7,444 nt of DNA, taken from the NCBI GenBank assembly GCA_964606015.1, contig CAZSEZ010000199.1, positions 1 through 7,444 on the forward strand, written 5' to 3'. How positions within the stretch are numbered: position 1 is the stretch's first letter; every line of letters begins with the position of its first letter. Positions 1 to 6,654 of this stretch are shown in pieces. This DNA comes from Hyella sp964606015 (GTDB lineage Bacteria; Cyanobacteriota; Cyanobacteriia; Cyanobacteriales; Xenococcaceae). The translations under genes were made by a program, and so were the position numbers. Under the pieces are notes generated by a model. It did no database searches, was not told where the DNA came from, and saw only the letters and a program-made list of their open reading frames with translations.

Positions 1-756
1 ATACAGCTGCTCGGTATATCGTTTGATATCAGAAAAAAAACTACATTTTCTTAGTCTGTTACGCCAAACAGGGGGAATCCCTCTCCAACCAACATGAGCA
101 CCAGCTAACGCCCCTGTAAGAGAAGCAACTTCTTTGCTATCCACTATGGCAAGAGCTTGGCTAACTGCCAAGAAAAAATTACGATGGTTACCGAGAAAAC
201 AAAATAAAGACAAAGGTACTTCCTTATTTTGCCTACTTTTCATATGCGATTCTAACTCAGTAAAAGTAAAACCTTGCAAAAAAGCTGTCTCAAGGATTTC
301 CAACCACTCGATATCACCGGTGTTCAATCCTAATCTAGTGACCGCCAGATTAGCTAAATCAGCAAAATTGTTTTCTCTTCTTAGTGCTAAGCCAACGATA
401 TAGCTCCAAACCAAGATATCAGCTTCTGCTTCTGAGCTAAGAGCTAAATTGCTGCTTTGGCCAGATAAGATCCTCCGTAACTGTGACCAATCATCATGAA
501 AATAAACCACAGCAGGCAAAAGCTTTAGTAAAAGCTCGGCAATACTATTGAAAGTTTCAGCTTGAGCGACAAGAGGCTGGTTGTTCTGCAAACCTAATAA
601 CAAATCATACTGTTGCTTTATTTGCTGAGACACATCCTGTTCCCAGCCATTAACTGAGGGGGACAATACCTTAGATCCTTTAGGTTGACTAACTAAAAGT
701 GGCACCATCCCTCCTAGCCAAGCTCCCTGAAATCGATCTAAGAAATAATTACTCAT
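1..756 (-). CDS. ADP-ribosylglycohydrolase (DraG/ARH)-like protein, 3' end outside the window
   Basis: An open frame of 252 codons runs without a stop from an ATG at 756-754 to the left edge, so the C-terminus is missing. The N-terminus (FQGAWLGGMVPLLV, residues 9-22) and the segment GALAGAHVGWRGIPPVW (215-231) match the two best conserved regions of the ADP-ribosylglycohydrolase family, whose active members remove ADP-ribose from proteins or small molecules using two metal ions. The protein is mostly helical-looking, with no signal peptide or membrane segment, so it is probably cytosolic. Two expected metal ligands look lost: the Asp of the N-terminal GD motif aligns with Leu20, and the family's DTD motif reads D206-S-K208. 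It is therefore probably a non-catalytic relative, perhaps binding ADP-ribose or serving as a scaffold. Family assignment comes from motif recognition; the loss of activity is inference. It is divergent from the UPF0145 gene. Confidence 0.72.
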   Translation of the reverse strand, partial: MSNYFLDRFQGAWLGGMVPLLVSQPKGSKVLSPSVNGWEQDVSQQIKQQYDLLLGLQNNQPLVAQAETFNSIAELLLKLLPAVVYFHDDWSQLRRILSGQSSNLALSSEAEADILVWSYIVGLALRRENNFADLANLAVTRLGLNTGDIEWLEILETAFLQGFTFTELESHMKSRQNKEVPLSLFCFLGNHRNFFLAVSQALAIVDSKEVASLTGALAGAHVGWRGIPPVWRNRLRKCSFFSDIKRYTEQLY

Positions 757-785
757 GCACAAAACTGAACAACATTTGAAACTGA

Positions 786-791
786 AGTATA
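786..791 (-). promoter_or_regulatory. Possible -10 box for the ADP-ribosylglycohydrolase-like gene
   Basis: On the minus strand this reads TATACT, one mismatch from the sigma-70 consensus TATAAT. It lies 29 bases upstream of the ATG at 756, which would give a leader of about 20-25 bases. No good -35 hexamer is found 16-18 bases further upstream. Many cyanobacterial promoters lack a -35 box, but this also means the call rests on six bases only. Confidence 0.25.
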
Positions 792-899
792 GCCTTTCAA
801 ATAGCAAGATGAGTCCCCATATCATTTTTGTTTCGTTCTGGGTTTTGCATGCTAATGTTTTTTTAGATAGGAGAAAACATTTATATCTAGTAATTTAGA

Positions 900-1232
900 A
901 TGCTAACTACAACCACAGATACGGTTCAAGGTCATGCCGTACAGGAATATCTAGGGATTGTAACTGCGGAAGTAGTTTACGGGACCAATGTATTGAAGGA
1001 CTTTTTTGCTGGCATCAGAGATGCTATTGGTGGACGCACTGGCAGCTACGAGCGAGTATTTGAAAAAGGTCAACTTGAAGCAATCGGTGAACTAGAAAAA
1101 AGAGCTAAAAAACTAGGGGCCAATGGTGTCATTGGAATTGAAGTCGATACAGGCACGATCAACGTTGATGGTAAAGGAGTATTGCTTTTAATCACAGCGA
1201 CTGGCACAGCAGTCAGCCTTACCAAATCCTAA
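900..1232 (+). CDS. YbjQ/UPF0145 family protein
   Basis: A 110-residue protein covering the whole length of the YbjQ/UPF0145 family (also called DUF74 or putative heavy-metal-binding domain). Recognisable family features are the start LTTTTDTVQG (2-11), EYLGIVTAEVVYGTN (16-30), the FFAGIRDAIGGRTGSYE block (36-51) and LGANGVIGIEVD (72-83), ending in a beta-strand-rich tail. Known members form small cytosolic ring-like oligomers; their biochemical role is not established, and the metal-binding name is not backed here by any Cys cluster. A stop codon at 891-893 in the same frame makes ATG 900 the earliest possible ATG. No Shine-Dalgarno sequence sits at normal spacing; GGAG at 870-873 is too far away. 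The GT26 glycosyltransferase gene follows 52 bases downstream on the same strand, so co-transcription is possible but not shown. Confidence 0.9.
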   Translation: MLTTTTDTVQGHAVQEYLGIVTAEVVYGTNVLKDFFAGIRDAIGGRTGSYERVFEKGQLEAIGELEKRAKKLGANGVIGIEVDTGTINVDGKGVLLLITATGTAVSLTKS

Positions 1233-1284
1233 ATCTCTATATTATTCAGACCATACTCAAGTTTTCCAATTTACAGCTTTATTC

Positions 1285-2016
1285 ATGTCTCAGTCCGTTA
1301 CCACGAACTCTGTATTTCCCGTTCTCGATCTACCCGTTCATGTCCTGTCCGACTATGTAGGTTGGTTAGAGCAACGCTTGCTTTCTAAAGAGGGTACTCA
1401 TGTAGTTACCCTAAATGCAGAAATGGCAATCCTCACCCAGACTGATTCAGATTTAGCAAGGATTATTCGTCAAGCGGAATTAGTGATTCCTGATGGTGCT
1501 GGCGTAATCCTCTATATGCGACTTCGAGGACTCAAACATCCTCGTTGTCCTGGCATTGAATTAGCAGAGTCTTTACTATTCCGTTTGGGAAATCGTCAAG
1601 AAAAACATTCTATTTGCTTCTATGGGGGAAAACCAGGAATCTGCGCCAATGCTGCAAGTTCTTGGCAACAAAAACTCCCAAACCTGGAGATGATGACAAA
1701 TCATGGTTATCTCTCAGAAGCAGAACAAGATAAGTGGCAATCTCAACTGCAACAAAAGCAACCCCAAGTAATTTTTGTTGGTTTAGGCGTACCCAGACAA
1801 GAAGTCTGGATTGAGCAACACCGCCATCTTTGTCCTAACTCGATTTGGGTGGGAGTAGGAGGTAGCTTTGACATTTGGTCAGGTGGAAAAACTCGCGCGC
1901 CTGCGTGGTTAAGAGATAACAATCTGGAATGGTCTTATCGTCTCTATCAAGAGCCTCATCGTTGGCGCAGAATGCTGGCTTTGCCTAAGTTCTTTTTTCT
2001 ATCCTTACGAAAATAA
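1285..2016 (+). CDS. WecG/TagA/CpsF family glycosyltransferase (GT26)
   Basis: A 243-residue protein of the GT26 family. Members transfer a sugar, typically N-acetylmannosamine, from a UDP-sugar onto an undecaprenyl-diphosphate-linked GlcNAc on the cytosolic face of the membrane, an early step in making surface polysaccharide or teichoic-acid linkage units. Family motifs appear in order: VVTLNAEMAIL (40-50, with the conserved Thr42 and Asn44), LVIPDGAGV (66-74, with the proposed catalytic Asp70), FYGG (112-115), the VIFVGLGVPRQE block (162-173) and WVGVGGSFDIWSG (188-200). The C-terminal tail contains the conserved RAPAWLRDNNLEWSYRL and EPHRWRR segments (204-229), whose arginines in studied homologs help bind the diphosphate and attach to the membrane. 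The length is normal and all motifs are intact, so it is probably active. The actual donor and acceptor sugars cannot be read from sequence. No other polysaccharide gene is visible in the window. Confidence 0.92.
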   Translation: MSQSVTTNSVFPVLDLPVHVLSDYVGWLEQRLLSKEGTHVVTLNAEMAILTQTDSDLARIIRQAELVIPDGAGVILYMRLRGLKHPRCPGIELAESLLFRLGNRQEKHSICFYGGKPGICANAASSWQQKLPNLEMMTNHGYLSEAEQDKWQSQLQQKQPQVIFVGLGVPRQEVWIEQHRHLCPNSIWVGVGGSFDIWSGGKTRAPAWLRDNNLEWSYRLYQEPHRWRRMLALPKFFFLSLRK

Positions 2017-2093
2017 TTGGATGGGTCAGACAAACATTGTGTGATTTTTATTATCAACAGTACCTTTAAGACTCAAAATACTTCGGTCCAATG

Positions 2094-2696
2094 CTAGCTA
2101 GAAGATTTGTGTTGAAAAATCGCTAGATGTTCATCCCCTAGGCGACGATCGCTTGAATCCTGAGCTAGCTGAAACACCATTGGTTCAAAATCAGCAAAAT
2201 AATCTAGAACCTCCTGTGGTTTAACGCCAAATGGTGGACCCCCAGGACGATTGTGAGTATAAAACAAACCAATAAGCTGACCATCAGGACGCAAAATACT
2301 CTTAACTACGTCGACATATCGTGATCGCAAACTAGGATCAATTGCACAAAAGCAAGTATGTTCCAGCACATAATCAAAGCTATTAGCAAACTCTGCATTC
2401 AGAGCTAAGATATCTCTCTGCAAAAATTGAGCTTCAAGCTCTCTATTTTCAGCGGCAGAAGTTGCCACTGCGATCGCACTTGGGGCAAAATCAAACCCGA
2501 CTACCTGATAGCCAGACTCTGCAAACAGCAAAGCATCATGACCTTGACCACAGCCCAAAACTGCTATCCTACCAGGCTTGGGAGCACTAGCCGAAACTAG
2601 CAAATTACGAAATGGGGGCGCAGGACAACCTAAATCCCAAGGAGAATTTTTGTCTTGATATCTCTTGTCCCACGCTTCTGCTGTCAGATTATTCAT
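2094..2696 (-). CDS. TPMT/HOL-type SAM-dependent methyltransferase
   Basis: A 200-residue class I methyltransferase resembling the thiopurine methyltransferase family and the plant HOL (halide/thiol methyltransferase) proteins. Visible features are the N-terminal W-x-KRYQDKNSPWDLG (9-23), which in this family closes over the active site; SAM-binding motif I VLGCGQGHD (46-54); the acidic end of strand 2 at Asp69; RDIL (94-97); LEHTCFCAIDPSLR (111-124); and GGPPF (152-156). The Trp-Asp, FCAI and GGPP elements are shared with HOL-type enzymes, which methylate halides, thiocyanate or bisulfide into volatile products, and with TPMT, which methylates thiols. The substrate is inferred only and could be another small nucleophile. 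It is cytosolic, with no signal peptide. The start codon at 2696 places the TAEAWDKRY motif right at the N-terminus, as expected. It lies 50 bases downstream of the broken zinc-ribbon gene in the same direction and ends convergently with the GT26 gene. Confidence 0.88.
   Translation of the reverse strand: MNNLTAEAWDKRYQDKNSPWDLGCPAPPFRNLLVSASAPKPGRIAVLGCGQGHDALLFAESGYQVVGFDFAPSAIAVATSAAENRELEAQFLQRDILALNAEFANSFDYVLEHTCFCAIDPSLRSRYVDVVKSILRPDGQLIGLFYTHNRPGGPPFGVKPQEVLDYFADFEPMVFQLAQDSSDRRLGDEHLAIFQHKSSS
2470..2477. repeat. HIP1 palindrome GCGATCGC
   Basis: Exact copy inside the methyltransferase gene. HIP1 is an octamer strongly over-represented in many cyanobacterial genomes, and it is the main taxonomic clue here. 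Confidence 0.9.
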
Positions 2697-2746
2697 ATTT
2701 GGGATTTAGTTGGTTAAATTTCAGAACGTAAAAGTGTTTGAACTAT

Positions 2747-3339
2747 CTAGACTATCTCACACTGGATCTTACGAAACCTCTGCGAGATTTTTTCCAATCG
2801 ACTTTTAAACTTGGGATGATCTCCCACAGCTTTTAGCAAACGATTCACTTGTTGAGTTTGCTTGGGAGTGCAATCAAAGACATCGTTTTCAATGAGATAA
2901 AGACAACATTCCAACATCAGTAAAGATTGTTCAGATGTTCGCTCATCAACATGAAATAAGGTTTCATAATGTTTAAGACTATGAGCAATCTGGCGTTGTT
3001 TTCTCGGCAAGGAAAACAACGAACACAATCTGACTCAAGAGGAAATTGCAATTCCTCGTACCAGTATTTTTGTTCGACAGCAAAGAAAATAAACATTTGC
3101 CTACAATCTCGGCATTGACGTTTAACGTCATAGTAGTGAGTGACAGGAATAGTTGCACTAACCTGCTTACCAAGATTAGCTGCGATCGCTGTATTTGTAA
3201 TACGGCAGCTTTTGGGAGAGTGCCAATGCAGAAAAATGTTACCTTCTAAATCTGTTTGGGGATTAAGTCCCGAGAAGTGAGGTTGACGACCATATCGAGG
3301 ATGTTCGACGAAATTAGCATAGGATTTGCGATCAGACAT
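2747..3339 (-). pseudogene. Zinc-ribbon domain protein gene with an internal frameshift
   Basis: Two overlapping minus-strand frames form one gene. The first (from ATG 3339, nominal stop at 2917) encodes the FVEHPRYGRQP start (10-20), a first zinc knuckle C76-R-D-C79, the FFAVEQKYWYEELQFP core (85-100) and a second knuckle C108-F-P-C111, typical of the probable zinc-ribbon family. After CR it continues with unrelated residues. The second frame (nominally 3028-2747) continues the expected protein with RKQRQIAHSLKHYETLFH and a helical tail ending in RKIQCEIV. The crossing point is at about 2999-3006, where the minus strand reads CGAGAAAAC. Either a duplicated GA or one missing base would explain it; restoring the frame gives about 195 residues. 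The role of the family is unknown; a protein- or nucleic-acid-binding zinc ribbon is inferred. It could be a true pseudogene, a sequencing error or, less likely, recoding. An N-terminal piece with both zinc knuckles would still be made. Confidence 0.75.
3182..3189. repeat. HIP1 palindrome GCGATCGC
   Basis: Exact copy inside the intact N-terminal part of the zinc-ribbon gene, encoding part of the TAIAAN stretch. Confidence 0.9.
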
Positions 3340-3409
3340 TATCCAATGTAGTCACAACTAATCATTTTATTAATTAACCCTTAGACTAACTCAAGACGAG
3401 CAATTGATA

Positions 3410-4870
3410 ATGAACAACAAAAAGCTATTTTTGGGCATCGCTAGTTTTCTGACAATGGCTGGTTTGAGTATATCCCCCACTAAGGCACAACCAGCCAGAA
3501 GTTGCCAGCAAGAGCTAGCCCAGAATATCGAGAAAATTGTTAACCGTCCTCAGTTTAAGCGATCGCACTGGGGGATCACGATCCAAGATCTCGACACCCA
3601 AGAAAACATTTACCAACTCAATGCGCAAAAATTCTTTGTTCCTGCTTCGACAATTAAGCTACTAACCACAGCTGCTGCTCTAGACACTTTAGGTAAAGAC
3701 TTTCGGATCGAGACTTCGATCTACGCTACTGGAGAACTCCCCAGACTAGAAACACTCAGAATCGCAGGCAAAGGTGACCCCACTATAACGACAGAAAATC
3801 TGGCTAATCTAGCCCAACAGCTTAAAACCTTGGGCGTCACTAGTGTTGATCGCTTAATTATTGATGATAGCTACTTTGCAAACCCCTTGATTAATCCAAC
3901 CTGGGAATGGGGGGATAGTTACTATTACTACGGCACAACAGTTAATAGCATTATTCTCAATCAAAATACAGCTCGCTTAACTTTACTCCCTCAACAAATT
4001 GGGAAGCCAGTGAAATTGCGATGGTCAGATGAGAATGCTGCTCGGCAGTGGCAGGTATCAAATCAAGCCATAACTGGTAGCATTGGTAGTGAATACACAG
4101 TTGAAATTGATGGAATTTCAGGAAAACCAGCCCTCAATATCCGTGGCGAACTACCACAGAATGAAACCCAAGATACCTGGGACTTGGCAATTTTCGATCC
4201 TGCACAATATTTTTTGACTACGCTACGCGAGTTACTGACAAAATCAGGAATTAGCGTTAACCAAACGGCTATAGTAACCAGCCCAAACCCCAAGCCAACA
4301 GAGCGAATTATCACCCAAATTTACTCTCCACCTTTAGTAGAGTTAATCAGAGAGATTAATCAAGATAGCAACAACCTCTATGCAGAAATAATTTTAAAAA
4401 CCTTAGCTAAACATTTAAGCTCTGATGATGATGTTACTGCGCTAGAAACTAGTCTAGAAAGCTTAGGCATTAAAACTGATGACTATGACTTAGTTGATGG
4501 GTCTGGCTTATCTCGTCACAATCTAATTAGCCCAGCAGCGCTCAATCAACTACTACAAATCATGAGTCAACATGCAGAAAGTAATCTGTTTCAAGAATCT
4601 TTAGCCAGAGCTGGAGTCAGTGGAACCCTCAAAAGACGTTTACGCCAAACTGAGATCGCAGGTAATCTCTGGGGGAAAACAGGCAGTCTTTCAGGAACTA
4701 TTACATTATCTGGTTATTTACAACTACCTAATAGCACTCAAATAAACCTGACAATTCTAGTTAATAACTTTGACAATAAAAACTACATAGCCCGCCAAGC
4801 AATTGATGAAATAATACTACTTATTCCTAAGTGGAAACAATGTGGAATTAGGTCAAAAAATCCTAGTTAA
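3410..4870 (+). CDS. dacB: D-alanyl-D-alanine carboxypeptidase/endopeptidase, PBP4 type (peptidase S13)
   Basis: A 486-residue low-molecular-weight penicillin-binding protein that trims or opens peptidoglycan cross-links in the periplasm. The three penicillin-binding motifs are intact: S80-T-I-K83 with nucleophile Ser80, S320-N-N322, and K423-T-G425. The conserved DGSGLSRHNLISP segment (363-375) and GKGDP (120-124) also fit family S13. The long stretch between the first two motifs matches the extra domains typical of PBP4, and the total length is close to that of E. coli PBP4. The N-terminus is a signal peptide: Lys-rich start, hydrophobic 6-22, likely cleavage after TKA (residue 26). I chose ATG 3410 over an in-frame TTG at 3404, because ATG is stronger and gives a standard signal peptide; a GACGAG stretch just upstream is only a weak ribosome site. 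The gene is divergent from the zinc-ribbon gene, with about 70 bases between them that probably hold both promoters. Confidence 0.95.
   Translation: MNNKKLFLGIASFLTMAGLSISPTKAQPARSCQQELAQNIEKIVNRPQFKRSHWGITIQDLDTQENIYQLNAQKFFVPASTIKLLTTAAALDTLGKDFRIETSIYATGELPRLETLRIAGKGDPTITTENLANLAQQLKTLGVTSVDRLIIDDSYFANPLINPTWEWGDSYYYYGTTVNSIILNQNTARLTLLPQQIGKPVKLRWSDENAARQWQVSNQAITGSIGSEYTVEIDGISGKPALNIRGELPQNETQDTWDLAIFDPAQYFLTTLRELLTKSGISVNQTAIVTSPNPKPTERIITQIYSPPLVELIREINQDSNNLYAEIILKTLAKHLSSDDDVTALETSLESLGIKTDDYDLVDGSGLSRHNLISPAALNQLLQIMSQHAESNLFQESLARAGVSGTLKRRLRQTEIAGNLWGKTGSLSGTITLSGYLQLPNSTQINLTILVNNFDNKNYIARQAIDEIILLIPKWKQCGIRSKNPS
3559..3566. repeat. HIP1 palindrome GCGATCGC
   Basis: Exact copy near the 5' end of dacB, in the codons for residues 50-53 (KRSH). 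Confidence 0.9.
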
Positions 4871-4935
4871 TCCTTAAAGACAGTTGATCGTTTTTAAGCT
4901 AGATTGGTTAAGAAACAGCTAAATTTTGATTTATT

Positions 4936-5949
4936 ATGAGAATATATACAAATAATTTTTGGCAACTTGGCTTAATCTCCTTGATAGCGATCAGTGGTAC
5001 TGGATTGTCATTTGATAACAGTGTTAATGCTTCCGATATCTTAGTCGATTCTGTTGAGCAGCCACTAACGGTGGCGCAACTTCCAAAAGGGGAAAAAGTC
5101 AGAGTAGCAGTCCTAGATTTTGACTTTAGTGCAGTCAGTAATCCTATTTATCTTTCTTACTTCAACGGCGGAGCTAGAGGGGTCAGCGATATGCTAGTCA
5201 ATGAACTAGTTAGAAGCGGTGGATATACCGTAATCGAAAGAAGTAAAATCGACTCTATTCTGCAAGAACAAAACTTCGGTGCTTCTGGCAGAGTAAGCTC
5301 AGACACTGCCGCTGAAATTGGTCGTCTTTTGGGCGTGGAGACTGTAATCTTTGGCTCTGTGACTCAGATGGACTTAGAGCAGAAAAACCAAGGTGGTGGT
5401 GCATTTGGTATTGGCGTTAGCTCCGATAAGACTAGAGCTTTTGTACAACTAAGCGTACGCATGGTAAACACAACCACAGGAGAAATCTTGACTGTGGCAG
5501 ATGGCACAGGAGAAGCCAGCCAAGGAGGAGGTAGCGTCTCGGTATTTGGTATCGGTGGTGGCTCTTCTACAAGAAACGAAGGCAAATTGATGACTGAAGC
5601 AACTAAGATTGCGATCGAGCAAGTAGTAGACTCGATTGACAATAGTTCTAGTAACTTGGCAGCAGCTTCCGACAATGTCAAACCAGCAGTAGAAGCAATA
5701 GTTGCTGATGTTGCAGGAGACTTAGTCATTCTCAATAAAGGCTCAGCTGATGGCTACCGTCAAGGAACAACTGTTTCAATTGGGCGGATTAGTAAAGAGA
5801 TTAAAGACCCTGAGACCGGAGAGGTGATTCGTCGTTTGACATCAGAAATAGGAAAAATAGAGCTAACCGATGTCGATGCTAAATCTAGTGTTGGAAAGAT
5901 TGTTTCTGGCACAAACTTCCAGATTGGGGATATTGCAACTGTTAAATAG
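4936..5949 (+). CDS. CsgG/HfaB-family secreted protein with a FlgT-like C-terminal domain
   Basis: A 337-residue protein with an N-terminal signal sequence (hydrophobic 9-24, possible cleavage near SVNA, residue 32). Residues 55-235 match the CsgG family: VRVAVLDFDF (55-64), GVSDMLVNELVRSGGYTVIERSKIDSILQEQ (82-112), a GVETVIFGSVT strand (133-143), and TTGEIL (180-185). CsgG forms the outer-membrane pore for curli subunits in E. coli. Two glycine-rich stretches (about 150-168 and 195-214) fall where CsgG has its barrel-forming hairpins. Residues 250-337 form an extra domain (VILNKGSADGYRQGT, then DPETGEVI, then a run to GDIATVK) resembling the C-terminal domain of flagellar assembly protein T. 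No Cys follows the signal sequence, so it is not a lipoprotein like classical CsgG. No curlin or CsgE/F gene is nearby. A pore, or a periplasmic assembly factor, is inferred. It lies 65 bases after dacB. Confidence 0.87.
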   Translation: MRIYTNNFWQLGLISLIAISGTGLSFDNSVNASDILVDSVEQPLTVAQLPKGEKVRVAVLDFDFSAVSNPIYLSYFNGGARGVSDMLVNELVRSGGYTVIERSKIDSILQEQNFGASGRVSSDTAAEIGRLLGVETVIFGSVTQMDLEQKNQGGGAFGIGVSSDKTRAFVQLSVRMVNTTTGEILTVADGTGEASQGGGSVSVFGIGGGSSTRNEGKLMTEATKIAIEQVVDSIDNSSSNLAAASDNVKPAVEAIVADVAGDLVILNKGSADGYRQGTTVSIGRISKEIKDPETGEVIRRLTSEIGKIELTDVDAKSSVGKIVSGTNFQIGDIATVK

Positions 5950-5986
5950 TCCTTTAGCAATAAATATCTCAAGACTACCAAGATAA

Positions 5987-6009
5987 ATTGCAGTGTAACG
6001 CAGTGCAAT
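5987..6009. repeat. Small imperfect inverted repeat with an internal direct repeat
   Basis: The outer arms are ATTGCA and TGCAAT, with a G-G mismatch, a further TG/CA pair and a three-base loop. The same stretch contains GCAGTG twice, 10 bases apart. It sits in the 235-bp gap between the CsgG-like gene and the CYTH gene. No T-run follows in either direction, so it is a poor intrinsic terminator. A protein-binding operator or a chance repeat are both possible. Confidence 0.35.
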
Positions 6010-6184
6010 AATTAGCGATCAAGAGGAAAAGGTAACAGAAACGAAGTTCGAGTAGCTGTCATTTTCAGACATGTTTACTGAGTAAAGATGGACTAGAAAC
6101 TACGCTAACTTTAACTATTAACTGTTGCCAATTCCCTTTAAACTAGCTACTGGAAAGTTGACCAGGAAGATTAAAGCACTAGTA

Positions 6185-6646
6185 ATGGCAAAGGAAATTG
6201 AACGCAAATATCTCGTAAAAGGCCAAGACTGGAAACAGCTCGCTTCAGGAACAGTCTATCGTCAAGGATATATTGCCACTACGGGCACACAGACTGTCAG
6301 AATTCGAGTAATCGACCAGCAAGGGTATCTCACTATTAAAGGAGCCAATCAAGGCATAATCAGGAGTGAATTTGAGTATCCAATTCCAGTAAATGATGCA
6401 GAGGAGATACTAGAGACTCTTTGCGATCGCCCCTTAATTGAGAAAATCCGCTACAAAATTCCTCAAGATAATTTAATCTGGGAAGTGGACGAATTCTTAG
6501 GAGACAATGCTGGTTTGGTCATTGCGGAAATAGAGCTAACAGATCCTCAACAAAAAATTAGCTTACCACCTTGGATAGATCGCCAAGTCACTGACCCCAA
6601 GTACTTTAATTCCAACTTAGTCAAGCATCCTTACAAGGATTGGTAA
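6185..6646 (+). CDS. CYTH domain triphosphate tunnel metalloenzyme, probably inorganic triphosphatase
   Basis: A 153-residue single-domain CYTH protein. These enzymes fold as an eight-stranded tunnel lined with acidic and basic residues that bind a triphosphate and divalent metal. All signature positions are present: the N-terminal E4-I-E6-R-K8, VRIRV (38-42, Arg39 and Arg41), the TIKG lysine (Lys52), SEFE (61-64), EKIRY (86-90), WEVDEF (99-104), AEIEL (114-118) and a late Lys147. The short length and the PPW...VTDPKY tail (128-140) resemble the small bacterial triphosphatases of the NeuTTM type, which split inorganic triphosphate; adenylate cyclase or another triphosphate substrate cannot be excluded. 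I start at ATG 6185 rather than the in-frame TTG at 6125, because the ExExK motif normally lies within the first few residues; AGGAAGA at 6164-6170 is a weak, distant ribosome site. The next gene begins 8 bases after the stop, so the two are almost certainly co-transcribed. Confidence 0.93.
   Translation: MAKEIERKYLVKGQDWKQLASGTVYRQGYIATTGTQTVRIRVIDQQGYLTIKGANQGIIRSEFEYPIPVNDAEEILETLCDRPLIEKIRYKIPQDNLIWEVDEFLGDNAGLVIAEIELTDPQQKISLPPWIDRQVTDPKYFNSNLVKHPYKDW
6423..6430. repeat. HIP1 palindrome GCGATCGC
   Basis: Exact copy in the CYTH gene, covering the codons for CDRP just before the EKIRY motif. Confidence 0.9.
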
Positions 6647-6654
6647 TTTCAAAG

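Noticed and set aside
134..403. Plus-strand open frame of 89 codons
   Set aside because: It lies antisense to the ADP-ribosylglycohydrolase-like gene, and its low-complexity Ser/Lys-rich product shows no family motif; the opposite strand explains the region.
2017..2093. Bidirectional terminator between the convergent GT26 and methyltransferase genes
   Set aside because: Only a 4-bp TGAT/ATCA hairpin and a distant ATTGGA/TCCAAT pair are found; neither makes a stable stem followed by a T-run.
2999..3009. Programmed -1 frameshift at the zinc-ribbon junction
   Set aside because: The site reads A GAA AAC in the zero frame, which does not allow good re-pairing of both tRNAs, and I see no strong stimulatory stem just downstream. 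Mutation or sequence error is simpler.
2979..3249. Other short open frames on both strands over the zinc-ribbon gene
   Set aside because: They are shadows of the conserved zinc-ribbon frame, which alone carries the paired CxxC motifs and the WYE core.
3404..3409. TTG start two codons upstream of the dacB ATG
   Set aside because: The ATG at 3410 gives a normal signal peptide; the extra two residues have no support.
4063..4314. Minus-strand open frame inside dacB
   Set aside because: It is antisense to an intact S13 peptidase with all its motifs and has no recognisable domain of its own.
5364..6008. Minus-strand open frames opposite the CsgG-like gene
   Set aside because: Both are antisense shadows; the Pro/Thr/Ser-rich products mirror the Gly-rich coding strand.
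6125..6184. A 20-residue N-terminal extension of the CYTH protein from TTG 6125
   Set aside because: The ExExK motif belongs at the very N-terminus in this family, and an ATG stands directly before it.
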